Shown here: in pieces, positions 1 to 11,984 of the stretch
Position numbering within the stretch: the stretch's first letter is position 1
How the letters are laid out: every line of letters begins with the position of its first letter
Source of the DNA: Branchiostoma belcheri
Taxonomy: Eukaryota > Chordata > Leptocardii > Amphioxiformes > Branchiostomatidae
Assembly (NCBI RefSeq): GCF_001625305.1
Contig: NW_017802691.1
Coordinates: 639,018 to 703,017 of the forward strand
Direction: 5' to 3'
Length of the DNA stretch: 64,000 bases
The notes under the pieces: model-generated
Told to the model about the DNA's origin: nothing
Databases searched by the model: none
Seen by the model: only the letters and a program-made list of their open reading frames with translations
Made by a program: the position numbers and the translations under genes

Positions 1-1318
1 TTACAGGGGTGTGTGTGGCAAATGTGGAGCCTTCAGAGAATTCTGTTGGGCTTACATAGCTTTCTGTGGTGCCAACTGAAGATGTTGACACTGGAGATGT
101 AGTGAATGAGGTTTGGATATCAACAGCTAGTGTTGACGTGCTTGGCTCTTCACATATAAGATTGACATCTTTAAGTTTTTGATTTCTGAATTCGAAGGGT
201 TTGGTACATATTATCTTGTCTTTAAATGAAGGAAATTTAGTTGTTTCCAGCCTGAAGGGAACCATCCTGCAGTCACAATGCCAGGGGTTTCCATCAAGTT
301 TGATGGTGACAATAGATGGCAACGCTAAGGGGGAAATAACACGCAGCTTGTTGTGGCTTATGTCCAAATATTGTAGCCGTGATATATTTGAAAATGCACC
401 GGGCTGAATTATATTTATCTTGTTGAAATCTAGCCGCACATGTTCCAGCTGGGGTAGGTTTACAAATGTGCCTGCTTGAATTTTTGTTATTCCGCAAAAT
501 CTGAGAAATACCAGTTTAAGCTGAGGCAGATTCGCAAATGTACCTGAATAAAGCATTCCTAACGGGTTGCGCTCTAGCTCCAATGTTTGGAGGCAAGATA
601 GATTTTCAAACGCTCCAGGCTCAATCATTGATATCTTAGCTCTGGTGAGCTTCACATCTTCGAGCTGGGGTAGGTTTACAAATACTCCAGACTGAATTGT
701 TGGCGTCTGGAGTAGTTGCAGATCCATAACTTTGAGATGAGGTAATTTCTGAAATGCGCCAGACTGAAATTCTGTTATTGGGTTACCGTGCAGCGTCAGT
801 TCTTTGAGTTGTGGGAGGTTTACGAATGTACCAGACTGAATCAATGTTATCTTGTTAACTTTCAGGTCTAACTTGTCAAGCTTGTCTATTGCAAACGTAC
901 CGGAATGTATGTTGGTTATTTGGTTGCCGGCTAAGCTTAGATCTTGTAGCAAGGGTAAATTTGTGAATATTCCAGGCTTGATGTTAGTTATTTTGTTGAA
1001 ACTTAAGTCCAAACATTTAAGTCTAGGCAGATTGGGGAAAGGCTCAACAGTGCTAATACGATTGTCTCTTAAATCCAACATACCCAAATTCCTGTACCGT
1101 AAAAGCTCAGACTGATTCACAGCTGTAATAAGCTTATCCATCAAATACAATCCAGTGATAGACTTTGGGAGGTTTTGAGGAATGGTGGTGATGCCTTTGG
1201 TTGAGCACCAGCAGACTTTATACGGTCTACAACCCCCGTTACGGCATGCCTCTGGCATGCTGAGGTCTTCCGACATGATAAGAATCACAACCAGCATGTG
1301 TAGCAGCTTTCTTCCCAT
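1..1318 (-). CDS. LRR transmembrane receptor paralogue, partial (3' end beyond left edge)
   Basis: The reading frame is open from the ATG at 1318 to the window edge (439 codons, no stop). It starts with a hydrophobic signal peptide (MGRKLLHMLVVILIM), then a short cysteine-bearing N-cap (CRNGGCRPYKVCWC), about 12 LRRs of the type xxLxxLxLxxNxIxxIxxGxFxNL, and an LRR C-cap with WHCDC. A Ser/Thr-rich stalk begins near residue 390 (SVGTTESYVSPTEFSEGS). The membrane span and tail expected from the paralogue at 14427 would lie to the left of the window. A candidate acceptor (CTGTCTTTCTAG) ends at 1332, leaving 13 bases before the ATG, so a 5'UTR intron is likely. Unlike its paralogue it stays in frame from LRR domain into stalk. 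Extracellular ligand binding is inferred from the family; no ligand can be named. Confidence 0.88.
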   Translation of the reverse strand, partial: MGRKLLHMLVVILIMSEDLSMPEACRNGGCRPYKVCWCSTKGITTIPQNLPKSITGLYLMDKLITAVNQSELLRYRNLGMLDLRDNRISTVEPFPNLPRLKCLDLSFNKITNIKPGIFTNLPLLQDLSLAGNQITNIHSGTFAIDKLDKLDLKVNKITLIQSGTFVNLPQLKELTLHGNPITEFQSGAFQKLPHLKVMDLQLLQTPTIQSGVFVNLPQLEDVKLTRAKISMIEPGAFENLSCLQTLELERNPLGMLYSGTFANLPQLKLVFLRFCGITKIQAGTFVNLPQLEHVRLDFNKINIIQPGAFSNISRLQYLDISHNKLRVISPLALPSIVTIKLDGNPWHCDCRMVPFRLETTKFPSFKDKIICTKPFEFRNQKLKDVNLICEEPSTSTLAVDIQTSFTTSPVSTSSVGTTESYVSPTEFSEGSTFATHTPV

Positions 1319-1631
1319 GGTTTTCTCCCACCTAGAAAGACAGGAACATTTTTACTTAGTGGTCGCCATGTAACACGGCCGTTAGGCCACTTCAAGGTTG
1401 GTTAACCACCTGAATGGCATTACCACCTGAATGGTATTACCACTCACCTGGGTTACGGGTTACCAAGGACATTTTCTGTGTATAATGTCCTTGGGGTTAC
1501 CGAGTAGAACTGTAACAGCAACTCTTCTCCCTGAGTCAGAAACATCATGATTGAGACCAGCCCAATTTCTCACAAGTAGTGAGGACTAACTGACCCAATA
1601 GGAGAAGCAGGGGTTACGGGGCTTGTATGTT
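1319..1631. other. upstream region of the left LRR gene with a hairpin
   Basis: This is probably intron or 5' flank of the left LRR gene. It contains a two-copy ACCACCTGAATGG direct repeat (about 1407-1436) and a perfect 11-bp inverted repeat, CCAAGGACATT at 1463-1473 with its complement at 1484-1494, separated by 10 bases. I see no coding signal. Confidence 0.5.
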
Positions 1632-2568
1632 AAGCTGTCTATTTGAATAGCATTAAAATTTATGATTATGATTAAAATAAAAATAATCATGCAGCTATCG
1701 TGATACACATTTGTTTTCGTTATACATGAATATTAATATCAATGTTGTTTACTCATTTTGCTGATATTTTCATAATTCCGTTTTCATTTTTCAGGCAGAA
1801 GTGAAGAAAATTGAAGACTTTTCTTACAACAATCCTGTGGTTATTTGTAAAATACCTTTACAGTCATTATAGAACCATGTCACTCTCCTCTAGGTAATAC
1901 GTGTGCATGAACCTGGCTGCTTGAATATTAATATTAAGGTTGTTTTCTTCTTTTATATTGCTGAGCCCGATACTAGATCGGATTCCCATACATGTTAGTT
2001 ACAACACAAGTGACCGGTACGAATAAACAAAAGTATAAAGGTAAAGGTAAAGGTAAGACACTAAGAAACATACTATATATCAGGTTAATGATTCTGTGCA
2101 TTCAAAAGTGAATTTAGTGTGTTAGTAATATCTACATATATACATGTACTGCGGCAGGGCCCTCGCCAGTTCAGATTTGAATTGGGCAAGAGACCACGCC
2201 TCTGCCGCACCAGGCTCACTCGCTGATTGTCTGAAGCTGGCTTTTTGAATAGCATTAAAATTTATGATTATGACGAAAATTATAATCATAATACAGGGAT
2301 CGGGATACGTATTTGTTTTCGTCATAACATAAATATTAATATCAATGTTTTTCACTCATTTTGCTGATGTTTTCATAATTCCGTTCGCAGTTTCCATGCA
2401 GAAGTGAAGAAAATTGAAGTTTTTTTCTTACCATAATTCTGTGGCTATCTGTGAAATGCCTTAACAGTCATTATGATAATAATAGAACCATGTCACTCCC
2501 CTCTAAGTAATACGTGTGCATGGAGCTGGCTGCCTGAATATTAATATTAAGGTTGTTTACGTCGATGA

Positions 2569-2830
2569 AGGTTAGACATCCAGGTAAAAAGATACGCCAA
2601 AAAGCAGTTACTCAATCAACTGGATATGATTTTGGAAACGGTCAGACGTTTCAGCTAGTATCCACTAGCTTTCGTCAGTGACTGAGAGACCAGNNNNNNN
2701 NNNNNNNNNNNNNCTCTGGCCTCTCAGTCACTGACGAAAGCTAGTGGATACTAGCTGAAACGTCTGACCGTTTCCAAAATCATATCCAGTTGCTTGAGTA
2801 ACTGCTTTTTGGCGTATATATTAGGTTACT
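2569..2830. mobile_element. inverted pair of Penelope-like element ends with hammerhead-like motifs
   Basis: Two near-identical arms face each other across a 20-N gap (2694-2713). The plus arm reads CTGACGA (2731-2737), a 7-bp stem AGCTAGT/ACTAGCT with loop GGAT (2739-2756), then GAAACGTC (2757-2764), flanked by GTCA (2727-2730) pairing with TGAC (2765-2768). The minus arm repeats this at about 2633-2690. The outer parts continue with CCAGTTGCTTGAGTAACTG and, at the far left, GATGAAGGTTAGACATCC. Hammerhead ribozymes are known from Penelope-like retroelement terminal repeats; one extra A between core and stem II makes activity uncertain. Degenerate relatives occur at 8045, 23695 and 55131. Confidence 0.55.
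2694..2713. other. assembly gap (20 N)
   Basis: Twenty N bases sit at the symmetry centre of the inverted repeat at 2569-2830, so the gap length is probably arbitrary and the palindrome may be an assembly product. Confidence 0.95.
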
Positions 2831-2955
2831 GGTTCTGTGTATGCAAAAGACAAGTCATTATAGAACCATGTCACTCTTCTCAGTGAGTAATACGTGTGCA
2901 TGAAACTGGCTGCTTGAATATTAATGTTAAGATTGTTTGCTGACGTATGTGCATT

Positions 2956-3470
2956 GCAAATGATGGAATCAGCAGAAAAAAATGTATAGAACCTAACATA
3001 TCTCTGGTAGGAATATTAAAAATCATCTGATTTTGTCTGAAATATTATCTAGGTCTGTGTTTTGTAGTCACTTATATCCAAATAATGCTATTAACTGTTA
3101 AATGTGGACAAACAAGCTGTAATGGCTACTATAAAGTATTTGTCCAGACAATTATGGTTGTCAAATAATACCAAAACCATTTTATACACATTGTAGCCTA
3201 GCATGGCGGCATGGTTCATATGAATTTTCAGTTTGGGGCAGAATTTATTTCAGAAATATGGCGTCACAAAAAAGGTGTCAGGGTGCCCCAAAAAGTATTA
3301 GGGTGCCACAAAAATTTTATCAGGGTGCCAAAAAAAAAAGAATCAGGTTGCAGCATCCCTGTTCACCGTATTTAGTACAAACCTTATTTCCAAGTGTATG
3401 TTTGGTAGAAGATTGTGTTAAACGTTTTCGTGCGACTAGGCTTCTCTAACAGTTATCTACTCCTACCAAC
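2956..3470. other. non-coding stretch with a short degenerate tandem repeat
   Basis: I see no gene. Between about 3258 and 3355 there are four copies of a 20-25 base unit built on CAGGGTGCC(A)CAAAAA. Confidence 0.5.
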
Positions 3471-4165
3471 TGTCAGAAAATATCAATTCACCCTTTCAGC
3501 ATATGCTTGGAGCATTGAGCCATGACTACGGCATAACAACCTGTCTACAAAAAAATACCATTGGCAGAAGAAACAGACCTTTCAAGCAAGTAAAAAAGCC
3601 TCAGTTGCCACTTTCTGTGTAAGAACTCGTGTAGAATGCCTCAGACACCGGTTAATGCTGCTAGAAAATGTCATAATTCACAATTTCAGCATATGCTTGG
3701 AGAATTAAGCCTTGACTACAGCAGAACAACCTGACTACAAAAAAAACAAATACCATTGTCAGAAGAAACAGACCTTTCAAGCAAGTCAAATAGCCTCAGT
3801 TGGCGGTCTCTGGGTAGGAAATCGACTTGTAGAATGCCTCAGACACCGGTTGCTGTTGTTCTTGTTCTTGTAGGGTGCGTCCTTCGGTAGCTTATCCGTA
3901 ATGCCGTGTGACAAACAACCCAAGGTAAGCCTTATACACATGTGGTGCTAATTGTCTGAAGCTGGCTATTTGAATACTATAAATATCTATGCTTACGTAC
4001 TATAATTTCAATAATATTAATATTCAATATGCTTACGACGAAAATCGTAATGGTGATTCAGGTCTTGTGATACAGGAGTTATGCACTTCTAGTTGTTTTT
4101 TTTTTTCTCATACCTTCACATTTACTACAAGCAATGTGCAAACCAGGATAATGTCCAGTTTTACA
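3470..4165 (+). repeat. dispersed repeat, left copy of an inverted pair
   Basis: This block matches, in reverse complement, the block at 11985-12900. Landmarks in order are TTTCAGCATATGCTTGGAG (twice, internally duplicated), GAAACAGACCTTTCAAGCAA (twice), CAACAGCAACCGGT in complement, CTTCGGTAGCT, GTCTGAAGCTGGCTATTTG, and GCAATGTGCAAACCAGGATA. The internal duplication of about 200 bp (around 3490-3660 and 3670-3850) is also present in the right copy. No coding frame is supported. Confidence 0.7.
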
Positions 4166-4287
4166 GGCACCTTGTACCTTCTACTATATATGCACAGGGT
4201 CCATAATGCTTGTATGTACATTCGATATAACATATGCTTAAGCTGGCATCATACATAGAAAAATAGTTCGCACAACAAGTCTACAAG

Positions 4288-4537
4288 TGGGGTCGTGTGG
4301 CGTAGTGGCAGAGTGCGCAACTCGGAACTTAGAGTCCTGGGTTCGAGTCCTGACATGCCACCGATCTTGTGCCCTTGGGAAAGGCACTTTACACGACTTT
4401 CCTCACTCAGCTCAGGTGTAAATGTGTATTGTCCTGTCATGTATTTGTCCCCTGTGTTGGTGGCGGCATTAATATAAGTTGAAAAAACTTGAGTGTGTCG
4501 TCACCACGTCTGGTGATTACATGTTGGAATAAAAAAA
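4288..4537 (+). mobile_element. tRNA-derived SINE (family 1)
   Basis: A 250-bp element starts with a tRNA-like head: A box TGGCGTAGTGG (4298-4308) and perfect B box GGTTCGAGTCC (4340-4350), an internal RNA polymerase III promoter. A tRNA-unrelated body follows, and it ends in an A-run. It is flanked by an 11-bp target-site duplication AAGTCTACAAG at 4277-4287 and 4538-4548. Sister copies are at 21284-21522 (minus) and 49717-49970 (plus). It lies just downstream of the TPR-like gene. Confidence 0.88.
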
Positions 4538-4692
4538 AAGTCTACAAGCTCAGAAGGACGTTTTCAGCAGTAATGTACGTCTTCTCTATCATTATAATTC
4601 TTAGGAATCTGGCACAGAGCAGACTTTCAAGCGTAAAATACACTCCAGCTCTGTAGCGAGATTCAGTGACCTTTTTATAACGATTAATAAAT

Positions 4693-7600
4693 TCATGACT
4701 GTTGTTCAGAAGAAGAGTTAATTGGTCCAGCCGTTGATGACGCTGAATTTGAATCAGCCAATGCAACGCCTTTTAACAGTTGACTTGTAGTAGGTGTCGG
4801 AATTGCACGCTGGCAACTGGCAAGGTTTGTCAACCGTTGTTTTGCCATGTCTGCTTCAAGCTTGAAGCCACACTCTTCGGCAAGATTCCTCGCTTCTTCA
4901 GCCTTCTCTTGTGAGAGTGTGTAGCCTTTCTCTCTGTAGTACAGATCTGATTCAGTCAGGAGGAAGCGACAACGCCCTCTCTTCGGCATCCCCTGCCACA
5001 GCTCCTTCCGAACCGTTTCGATGCTTCTTCGGGCGGCCTCGACGTTTCTCGGGTTGACGGTTCGTGCCCGTCCTTGTTGGGAATCGCACACGAGAAGAGC
5101 CGAGGCGAGCTTGGTGTGGGCTCGCCTCTGGTGGGCCACGCAGCCCGACGGGTCCTTCCGCCAGTGGCAAATGGCCAACTCTAGGCTTTCACGAACCTTC
5201 AAAATAAGACAAGAAATTTAAAAAGTCAATGTCTGATAAATTTAAAGTCAATGTCTGATACGAGAAACGGGGTTGTGCTTTCTCCTGCAACATCAACAAT
5301 TTGTTGATGATTCAAGTGAGAATTTTTTTTTTTGGGGGGGGGGCGGAGTTACCTTCACTGTAAAGAGAGTATATTTGCCATAAATTTGCCAAGATTCTGT
5401 TGCAGTGTAGGAATCTTATCGATACCCAAAGAAAAATAAAATAAGATATGTTATTGCAATGTTTTCAAACGCTACCTCACATCATACAGGACCATTAAAG
5501 AAAAAGACAACAATTCGATATAGAAGCCTCTATACATTACCTCATCGAACATCCTGTCAGATGGGCAGCTGTCGTTTGCGATCATGTCGGTGTACAGCGA
5601 CCCTTTGTTGTAGCAGGCGTTTCCGGTGTCCTCGCCGATTTCAAAGTCGGACAAAGCCTGGAGATATAGTGTATAGTAAGGGTCTGGTGGTTACATTTGT
5701 CATAGGTCATTGTACATACATAGTTTAATATTGGAGGTTTTTTACGGAGTCTACAAGAGACACAACCACCGAGAAGGATCTCAAACAGCCTTTTCTGTAA
5801 CAAGTCAGCTGAAGACGCAAGCACGACCAAGAATTCCCTTGGTCCACCATCGCCCGAAGATCGACAACATATGCTGTTATTGTTCAATATTTCCAACTAC
5901 TTTGTAACATGTAATATTTCAGTGTTTGAGAATTCAATTTTTTACACCCATTTAATCATATGAGTTAATCTTTTGCCCGTTGGGTATGGATATGAAACAA
6001 AAAGGCCAAAAACACACATTATAATTATCAACTAGATGTTGTAAGATTAAAATGTCGTAACATACCTGCTGTGCATGCTCCATACACCTCTCCGCAACCC
6101 CGTACTTCCTGGCGACCTGGTAGATAGCAGACAGCAGGTAGTAGGTCCGCCCGGCCAGCATGGTGCTGTTGTCCGCTGGTCTCTTCTTCAGCGTCCTCAG
6201 CGCGCCTTTTGCGATGGTCACCGCTGCTCCCAGGTTCCGCTTGTAGTACTCCGCAAAGGCTTGCTGTGTGTGTGGAATGCAATTTTTAAAGGGTCTTTCT
6301 TTATGTGAAGAGTTATTTTTCTTATAGTTAGTTTTTTTTCAGATGTAATTTTCAACGAGTCTTTCCTTATGTAAAGTGTTATTTTTCCTTATCATGTTTC
6401 TTTATTATGTTATATTTCAAGAGTTATTTTTCTTTTAGCTTTTCACAAAATCGACCGCATTCTATTGGTACACATAAAGTTTCATTTTCAGAGAATGACA
6501 CTTAATTTAACCGTTAGTCATAATGTCTGAGGCTAGCGAATTTGCCTAGTGGAAAACAACATGTGGATTGAAGACTGTACATTGGTGACAAGCGTCTTCA
6601 GAAATTTGTTCCTCAGTTTTCAAAATCAAAAGTGTCAAAACTACTACTATTTCTAGTCGGAGTGAAAAGATACAGACAACTCACCTCCAACACGACGACA
6701 AGGTATAAGTCCACGTCTTTTCTTTCGTACGTTTTCACCAGCTGGACAGAGAAGTAGTCAAATTCTGCCCATTTTCCTGTAAAAGGAGTGCATAAACTAT
6801 ATAAGGATTCTCATATTGCCAATTCTCAGTGAGAACTTTTAACACTCCAGAGCAAAGCCAAATATGTGTAAGTAACATGGTTTACCTTTTAATTCTGGTA
6901 GTAATGTTGGCAAATTTGCTAAAATTCTTAGTTAAAAAGACTAGCTATATAGGCTTATCTCCAAGCAGATCTTTTGGTGGGGGTAAGACAGTATCAAATT
7001 CGCCAGCCTGTATCCATTTCCCCCATTTAATGATACCAAAGTGACTTAATTGAATTGTCTATATGTTTATTACATGGTTATCAACCGTAGTGACAGCAAC
7101 AAACGTGTAGTCACACTTACCCTCCTCTCCCAACATTTCCAGGCGACTCAAGACCTGGCCGTACGTTTTTGTCTTCAGACTGCCTGTAAATGAAGTAAAT
7201 AAAAGTCGATGAATTAAATATGAAATTCTCATGAAAGTCCATCTGTGTTGGTAGTAATCATAGTAAAATGTGGAACTTTATTCAAACACAATAATATCAG
7301 TAGACAAAATCAAGACGTTCTGATATTGAAAACGGTAGATTAGATTGTAGTGGATTTTGTAGATTTGCTTTCAAAAAGGTTTGTTTAAGTACCTGTTCGT
7401 TTTGTACGACTCATCGTTCTAGGCACGAGGGCACATGAACTGTCTGTCATCTCTTTTGATCCATGGATCCAAACATCTTTCCATCTTGTGGTCTTCAAAT
7501 CGTCGCCATCTCTGTCCCTGACTTCTGTTTCCGAGTTGTTCTTTCGTCTCCTTCGAGAGTTGCAAGTTTCGATGCTTATCGTCACTTCGTCCACGAGTTC

Positions 7601-10600
7601 TATGGTCTCGGAGTCACTCGGCAAGGGTTCGGGTGATTCCAGAAACGTCTCGTCGTGCCGAAGTGTGGCGACTCGGAGACCAAGGGTGACGTCAAATGTA
7701 GTTGCCGGTCCGAAGAATCGTAGCCAAAATCCGCAGACATTTTTGGTCAGTGTTATCTGTGAAGGGTCTGGGAGTAACGGGCAGTACTGGCAACGGGACG
7801 GCCTCTCGCAGTGATCATCGCTACTGGACACATTACTGATGGAAGTTACGTCTATAAGGTACCGGCGAGACTGTTGGAAAAAAAAGATGAAAGGCTTCGA
7901 ACTGAGGGTTGGTATTGATCATACAAAACATGGAATCTACAAGCATATATTTTGGTGGCTGCTAAACAGTATCAAAATTGGCATGGATTCGTGAAATGTA
8001 TATTGTATGTATTCTGGATTAACATTACTTAGTATATCGAGAAACTTACACAGGAAAAAAAGGTTACTTAAGCAACTGGAAAGACTTCAAAAGACATTTT
8101 GTGATTTTCAAAATCTATCTACTAGTTGCTTGAGTAACAGTTTTCTTTTGTATCTCATTACACAAGATGTCTAACCTTCATTGATGTAAGGAAAAACTTA
8201 ACAAATTTGTCTGGAAGCTAATACTAGTTTCTACAGTTTCTCTACTTACAGGATCATTGATGTCCGTTCCCACAATGCCGTTCGACAGGTTCTCGCTGAA
8301 GGTCAAGGTCATGAGCTCGTTACTGATGACGTCACTTTTGACCCCGAACAGTAGACGACAGTCTTCCTCAGGGTCGGGATCACGTGACCGCCTGCGGAGC
8401 GACGTGATTGGTCCAGTGGGCTTGTGCACAATGCACAGTACGGGGGTGGGCGGCTCGTCATCTATAGGATGAAAAAGACACAAAATGTCTTTCTAGCTTC
8501 ACCAAAAGTCAATCATAGTTTACCAAAAGTTAATATTACTATCATTTTTTTTCATTTATATATCCTTGTACACAATTATTCTATCATTTCATTCACATAC
8601 CTTATTTAGGATCCGAAAGAAAAAAAAAGTGTGCTAAAACCTTGTCATCTATACGCAATACATTAAACAAAACAGACAAAGCATTTAATGAAAAACAAGA
8701 CTTGAACCAACATGCACACGAAAAACTACTTTTTCCATTGATGTAAGCATAAACAATATCTCCATCATAGTAAAATTTTACACCCTTTATTCTCATTAAA
8801 AAAAGGAGATTTTAATAGACCCCCAACGGAATGGCCCAACCTACCAACAGGTGGTTGTTCTTCTTGCATCCCATAATGTACCACGGAGTTGGCGCCTACG
8901 TTCAGGATGCGGACGTTGGTGGAATCGGTGACGTAAGCGGTACACTGCATCCCTGTGACGTCACCGATCTCAGATACGGCTCCTGCACATGCGTAAAACT
9001 AGTCGTCAGGATTTGAGAACAACTATAATGTTAGAAGTAGCACTGATCTTTTCCATTGTTAATGCAATTTCATGAATTTGCAATAAAGTCTGTTTTAGCA
9101 TATTTTCATGCATACGACTTACATTGGAATCCAAAATGTATTGCAATTACATGTAAATTAAATAGTTTTTCTAATTCTCTGGGTTGACATCTTGAAAAAA
9201 GTAATATCTTGACATTACATTATTATCTTGAATGTATAATGTCCTTTGTAATTAATATATTCACCTGTCCAATATGTCAATTCTTCTACAAATGTGGTAA
9301 ACCTTAAAGAATAAATTCCATAAAAACGTTCCAAAACACTAGTTACCTTGTCTTTCTGTCACATCTACGATGTCTTCTAAATCGTGACCTTGAACTTGTC
9401 TTTTGCACACAGTTCCATCTTGTGGCTGTTCGGAGTATTCTTGTTCAGTTGTTGCATCATCTGGTTGCTCGGTTTCCTCATCCTCATTGATAAGTAATTC
9501 TGAACCATGAATGTTTCTAGGTACTCCTCTTTCAGTGTATGGTGATGATGTTGTTGTGTCATCTTGTTCCTCGGTTTGCTCATCTTCACTTCTAAGCAAT
9601 TCTAAACCATGATGGTTGCTAGATACTCTCCTTTCAGCGTTATAACTACCACCTGTAACACAAAAACCTAAAGTCAGGATAGGGTACCAATCTTTAAAAT
9701 TGTAATAAGCATCACTAATGTTTCCAGAATAGTGGAAAAATGAACTAGGCCCACAATGTTTTTGTTTTCATTACGTACAATGTGCAAAAACCATATGTAA
9801 AGCAACACGCAACAACAAGAGAACACAGAAACCATACGTCATCAAACGTCATGGTTGATTAACCAATCAGATAAATATCCTACTCTTATATCCACCTGTG
9901 TAAGTCAGTATCGACAAATTATCTATGTCTTTAGATCATCAATACTTGACAATATCACTAAATCCACGTGGAAAATATCATTATAGTTTTCAATGTTTTC
10001 TTTTATGGTAACTTTAATTTTTGTTGTCTTTTGGGATTATTGCTATTGTTGGCTGTCATACTATTGTTTCGCAAGACATTGCATGTGACCTGGACTGAGG
10101 ATAATGACGTCACCACTTTCCCTTTCAATTGGCCAAGCGGGGAATCCCCTTTCCCTTTCGGTACTTTTCCACTCCTCATGAATTATTTAAAGAGCACCAC
10201 GTATGAAAACAATACTACACAGAAGTGTTGCTACCCAATCCCCACGTATACACACGCAAACTGTATTCTACAATTGGTTTAACATATACAAAATGGAGGT
10301 CGTTGGTAGCGGACATATTTATTAAACAGCAATTCTTTTGATTTAAGCATTTTGAATGAGCCAACTCGAAGATTTCGCCACGTAGCATTTTATGTTTCTG
10401 TCTTCCCCTAAACAACCTGTTATATATGACAAATCGTCTTAAATGATTACGCAAATTGGGTCTTAATTAGGATAATTATTGCCTGAAAATTGTTGAATTT
10501 GCCTAGAGCTCGCTGGTGAAACCGGAATTTCAATGCAAATTTAAGATTAATACACCATCAGTAATCCCAAGGGTGTACGCACTTCAGGTATTCAATTGTG

Positions 10601-10986
10601 TTTAAAACATTCTTGTAATGTGTTGGGAATCCAGTAGTTGACGTTATACAGCAACTATTTCGAAAATTGTCTTACTTCTTACTTGTTAGAATTATTTACG
10701 GAATAAATATTTACGAAACTGTATACATATACAATATATACTTAAATATTTACGAAAATGTATGTACATGTGCTATGTATACCTAACCATTTACGAAAAT
10801 GTATACATGTACCGCATGTACAACATGGATACATGCACAACGTTATATCGTGAGTCTTGGCCAGTACATACCTTGAAGGCCTAACAGTAGCCCTTTAATC
10901 AGGGACCGGAGCCACATCAGTCCAGAGAAAAATGCCACCAACAACAAGACCGCTCCAACCACCACAGTGAATAGTAGAGCATCCAT
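4693..10986 (-). CDS. membrane-anchored protein with C-terminal TPR-like repeats, ten coding exons
   Basis: Ten exons join in frame to 740 codons plus stop: 10986-10872, 9652-9347, 8982-8845, 8461-8250, 7870-7393, 7183-7121, 6776-6685, 6263-6066, 5657-5541, 5196-4693. Every boundary has AG/GT and the phases agree (1,1,1,0,1,1,0,0,0). Residues 4-26 form one hydrophobic span followed by R and K, suggesting the rest is cytosolic. Residues 39-140 are acidic, with two related blocks (GLELLRSEDEQTEEQDD; GSELLINEDEETEQPDD). Residues 141-416 are unrecognised, with an Arg/Lys patch near SRRRRKNN. Residues 440-700 are helical with TPR-like pairs (YYLLSAIYQVARKYGVAERC; LYYREKGYTLSQEKAEEARN). TPRs usually bind peptides or proteins; partner and role are unknown. 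Exon ends rest on splice signals only. Confidence 0.83.
8045..8186. mobile_element. degenerate Penelope-like terminal fragment in an intron
   Basis: Inside an intron of the TPR-like gene, two arms in opposite orientation carry the block TTGCTTGAGTAAC / GTTACTTAAGCAA. The right arm ends in GATGTCTAACCTTCATTGATG, the same outer end seen at 2569 and 55131. The hammerhead-like core is not recognisable here. Confidence 0.55.
9653..10871. other. first intron of the TPR-like gene
   Basis: This 1.2-kb intron has consensus ends (donor CAAG|GTATGT, acceptor GTTACAG|GTGG, on the minus strand). Near 10690-10810 it contains three loosely repeated copies of an ATTTACGAAAATGTATACAT unit. I see no other feature. 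Confidence 0.6.
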
Positions 10987-11984
10987 GTTGGCACACCGAC
11001 AACATCCGCGTAACGACTCAGACTGGTGTATTGGTGTCGGAACACGGTAAAGAAGCTGCTGTGTTACGCAGAAGGGTGGTTATACCGGCTATACAGATAC
11101 AGAATGAGTCTTGCGTTAGCCAAACCCCGCGCCCATAGAAATCGCCTCGAGCAAAGAATTCCCTCAATGAGATCATGTGTCCTCCAACAAGGTCTTAGGA
11201 TTTAAACCTCCTAGCCTTGGTTCCAAGTTGTCTTGTAGTGAGTCCAGCGGGTCCTTGTTTACAGTGACTAGACTATACTAATCACAAAGCTTGGCAGGTT
11301 AAGTGTGCCCATAAATCGCCTTGCCGAAAAGGTAAACGAGTATGTCCGCCTGTCGCGACGCCACGCATGGCTTAATGTTGATCAACAAAAGAGCGCGTGT
11401 AACGTTACACCGACTAGATGCGTATGACTCATCGGCTGTATTTTTCCTTTCACTGAAATAATAATATTATAAATAGTCCTGGCGGTTTTCTTCTCCGCCA
11501 CGTAGCCTTTCTCTAGCTTGTCTGAAATCATTACTCCTGAAAACAGGAAGGGCGTTGAATCAGAGGTTTGTGTTATGATTGTTGACGCCCAGAATGATCT
11601 GTCTGTGACAGGTCAGAGGTAAAATGTCATGGCTACACCTGCAGGTATCATATTGCATTGCTGTGATACATGGCAAAGTCGCAAGGGGGCGCTAGTGTAT
11701 GGGTCATGGCACAGAGAAAGCTAGGAAGGAACTCCATTTTTCTAGGGCTGAGGTTATATGATCCTGTCAATAGTGGTAATATTTGCACTACTGAGAGGCC
11801 CATCCTGTCAATTGTAAAACTTTCTTGATGATATGATGATAATTATAGGCATAATGTTATAATGTTAATAATATCTCTGTCTTAAGCTTGATATGTTAAA
11901 GGAGGTAATTTTTTCAGTACCTGTTTTGTTCTTTGTAATATGAAACTAAGCAAAAAGGATTTAAAAAAAGACTTTTAAATTTCT
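10987..11984. other. 5' flank of the TPR-like gene
   Basis: This should hold the promoter of the TPR-like gene, but I cannot identify a clear TATA box or initiator. At 11050-11100 there is one copy of a 50-55 bp sequence (GTGTTACGCAGAAGG ... CAGATACAGAA) that recurs twice in tandem at 59465-59570, so it is repetitive. Nothing else is recognised. Confidence 0.4.

Larger units (their letters stand above)
1632..2955 (+). repeat. dispersed repeat family, three copies in direct order
   Basis: Copies lie at about 1632-1975, 2225-2570 and, partial, 2845-2955. Shared blocks include TTTGAATAGCATTAAAATTT, TGCTGATRTTTTCATAATTCCG, GCAGAAGTGAAGAAAATTGAAG, AGAACCATGTCACTC and AATACGTGTGCATG. The second and third copies are separated by the Penelope-like ends and assembly gap at 2569-2830. 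No coding capacity is seen. Related ends (GTCTGAAGCTGGCT) recur at 3953 and, inverted, near 12165 and 13240, so this is an interspersed family of unknown class. Confidence 0.7.

Noticed and set aside
4290-4360. Possible functional tRNA gene
   Set aside because: Has A and B boxes but is the head of a SINE with body, A-run and target-site duplication; the cloverleaf is not intact.
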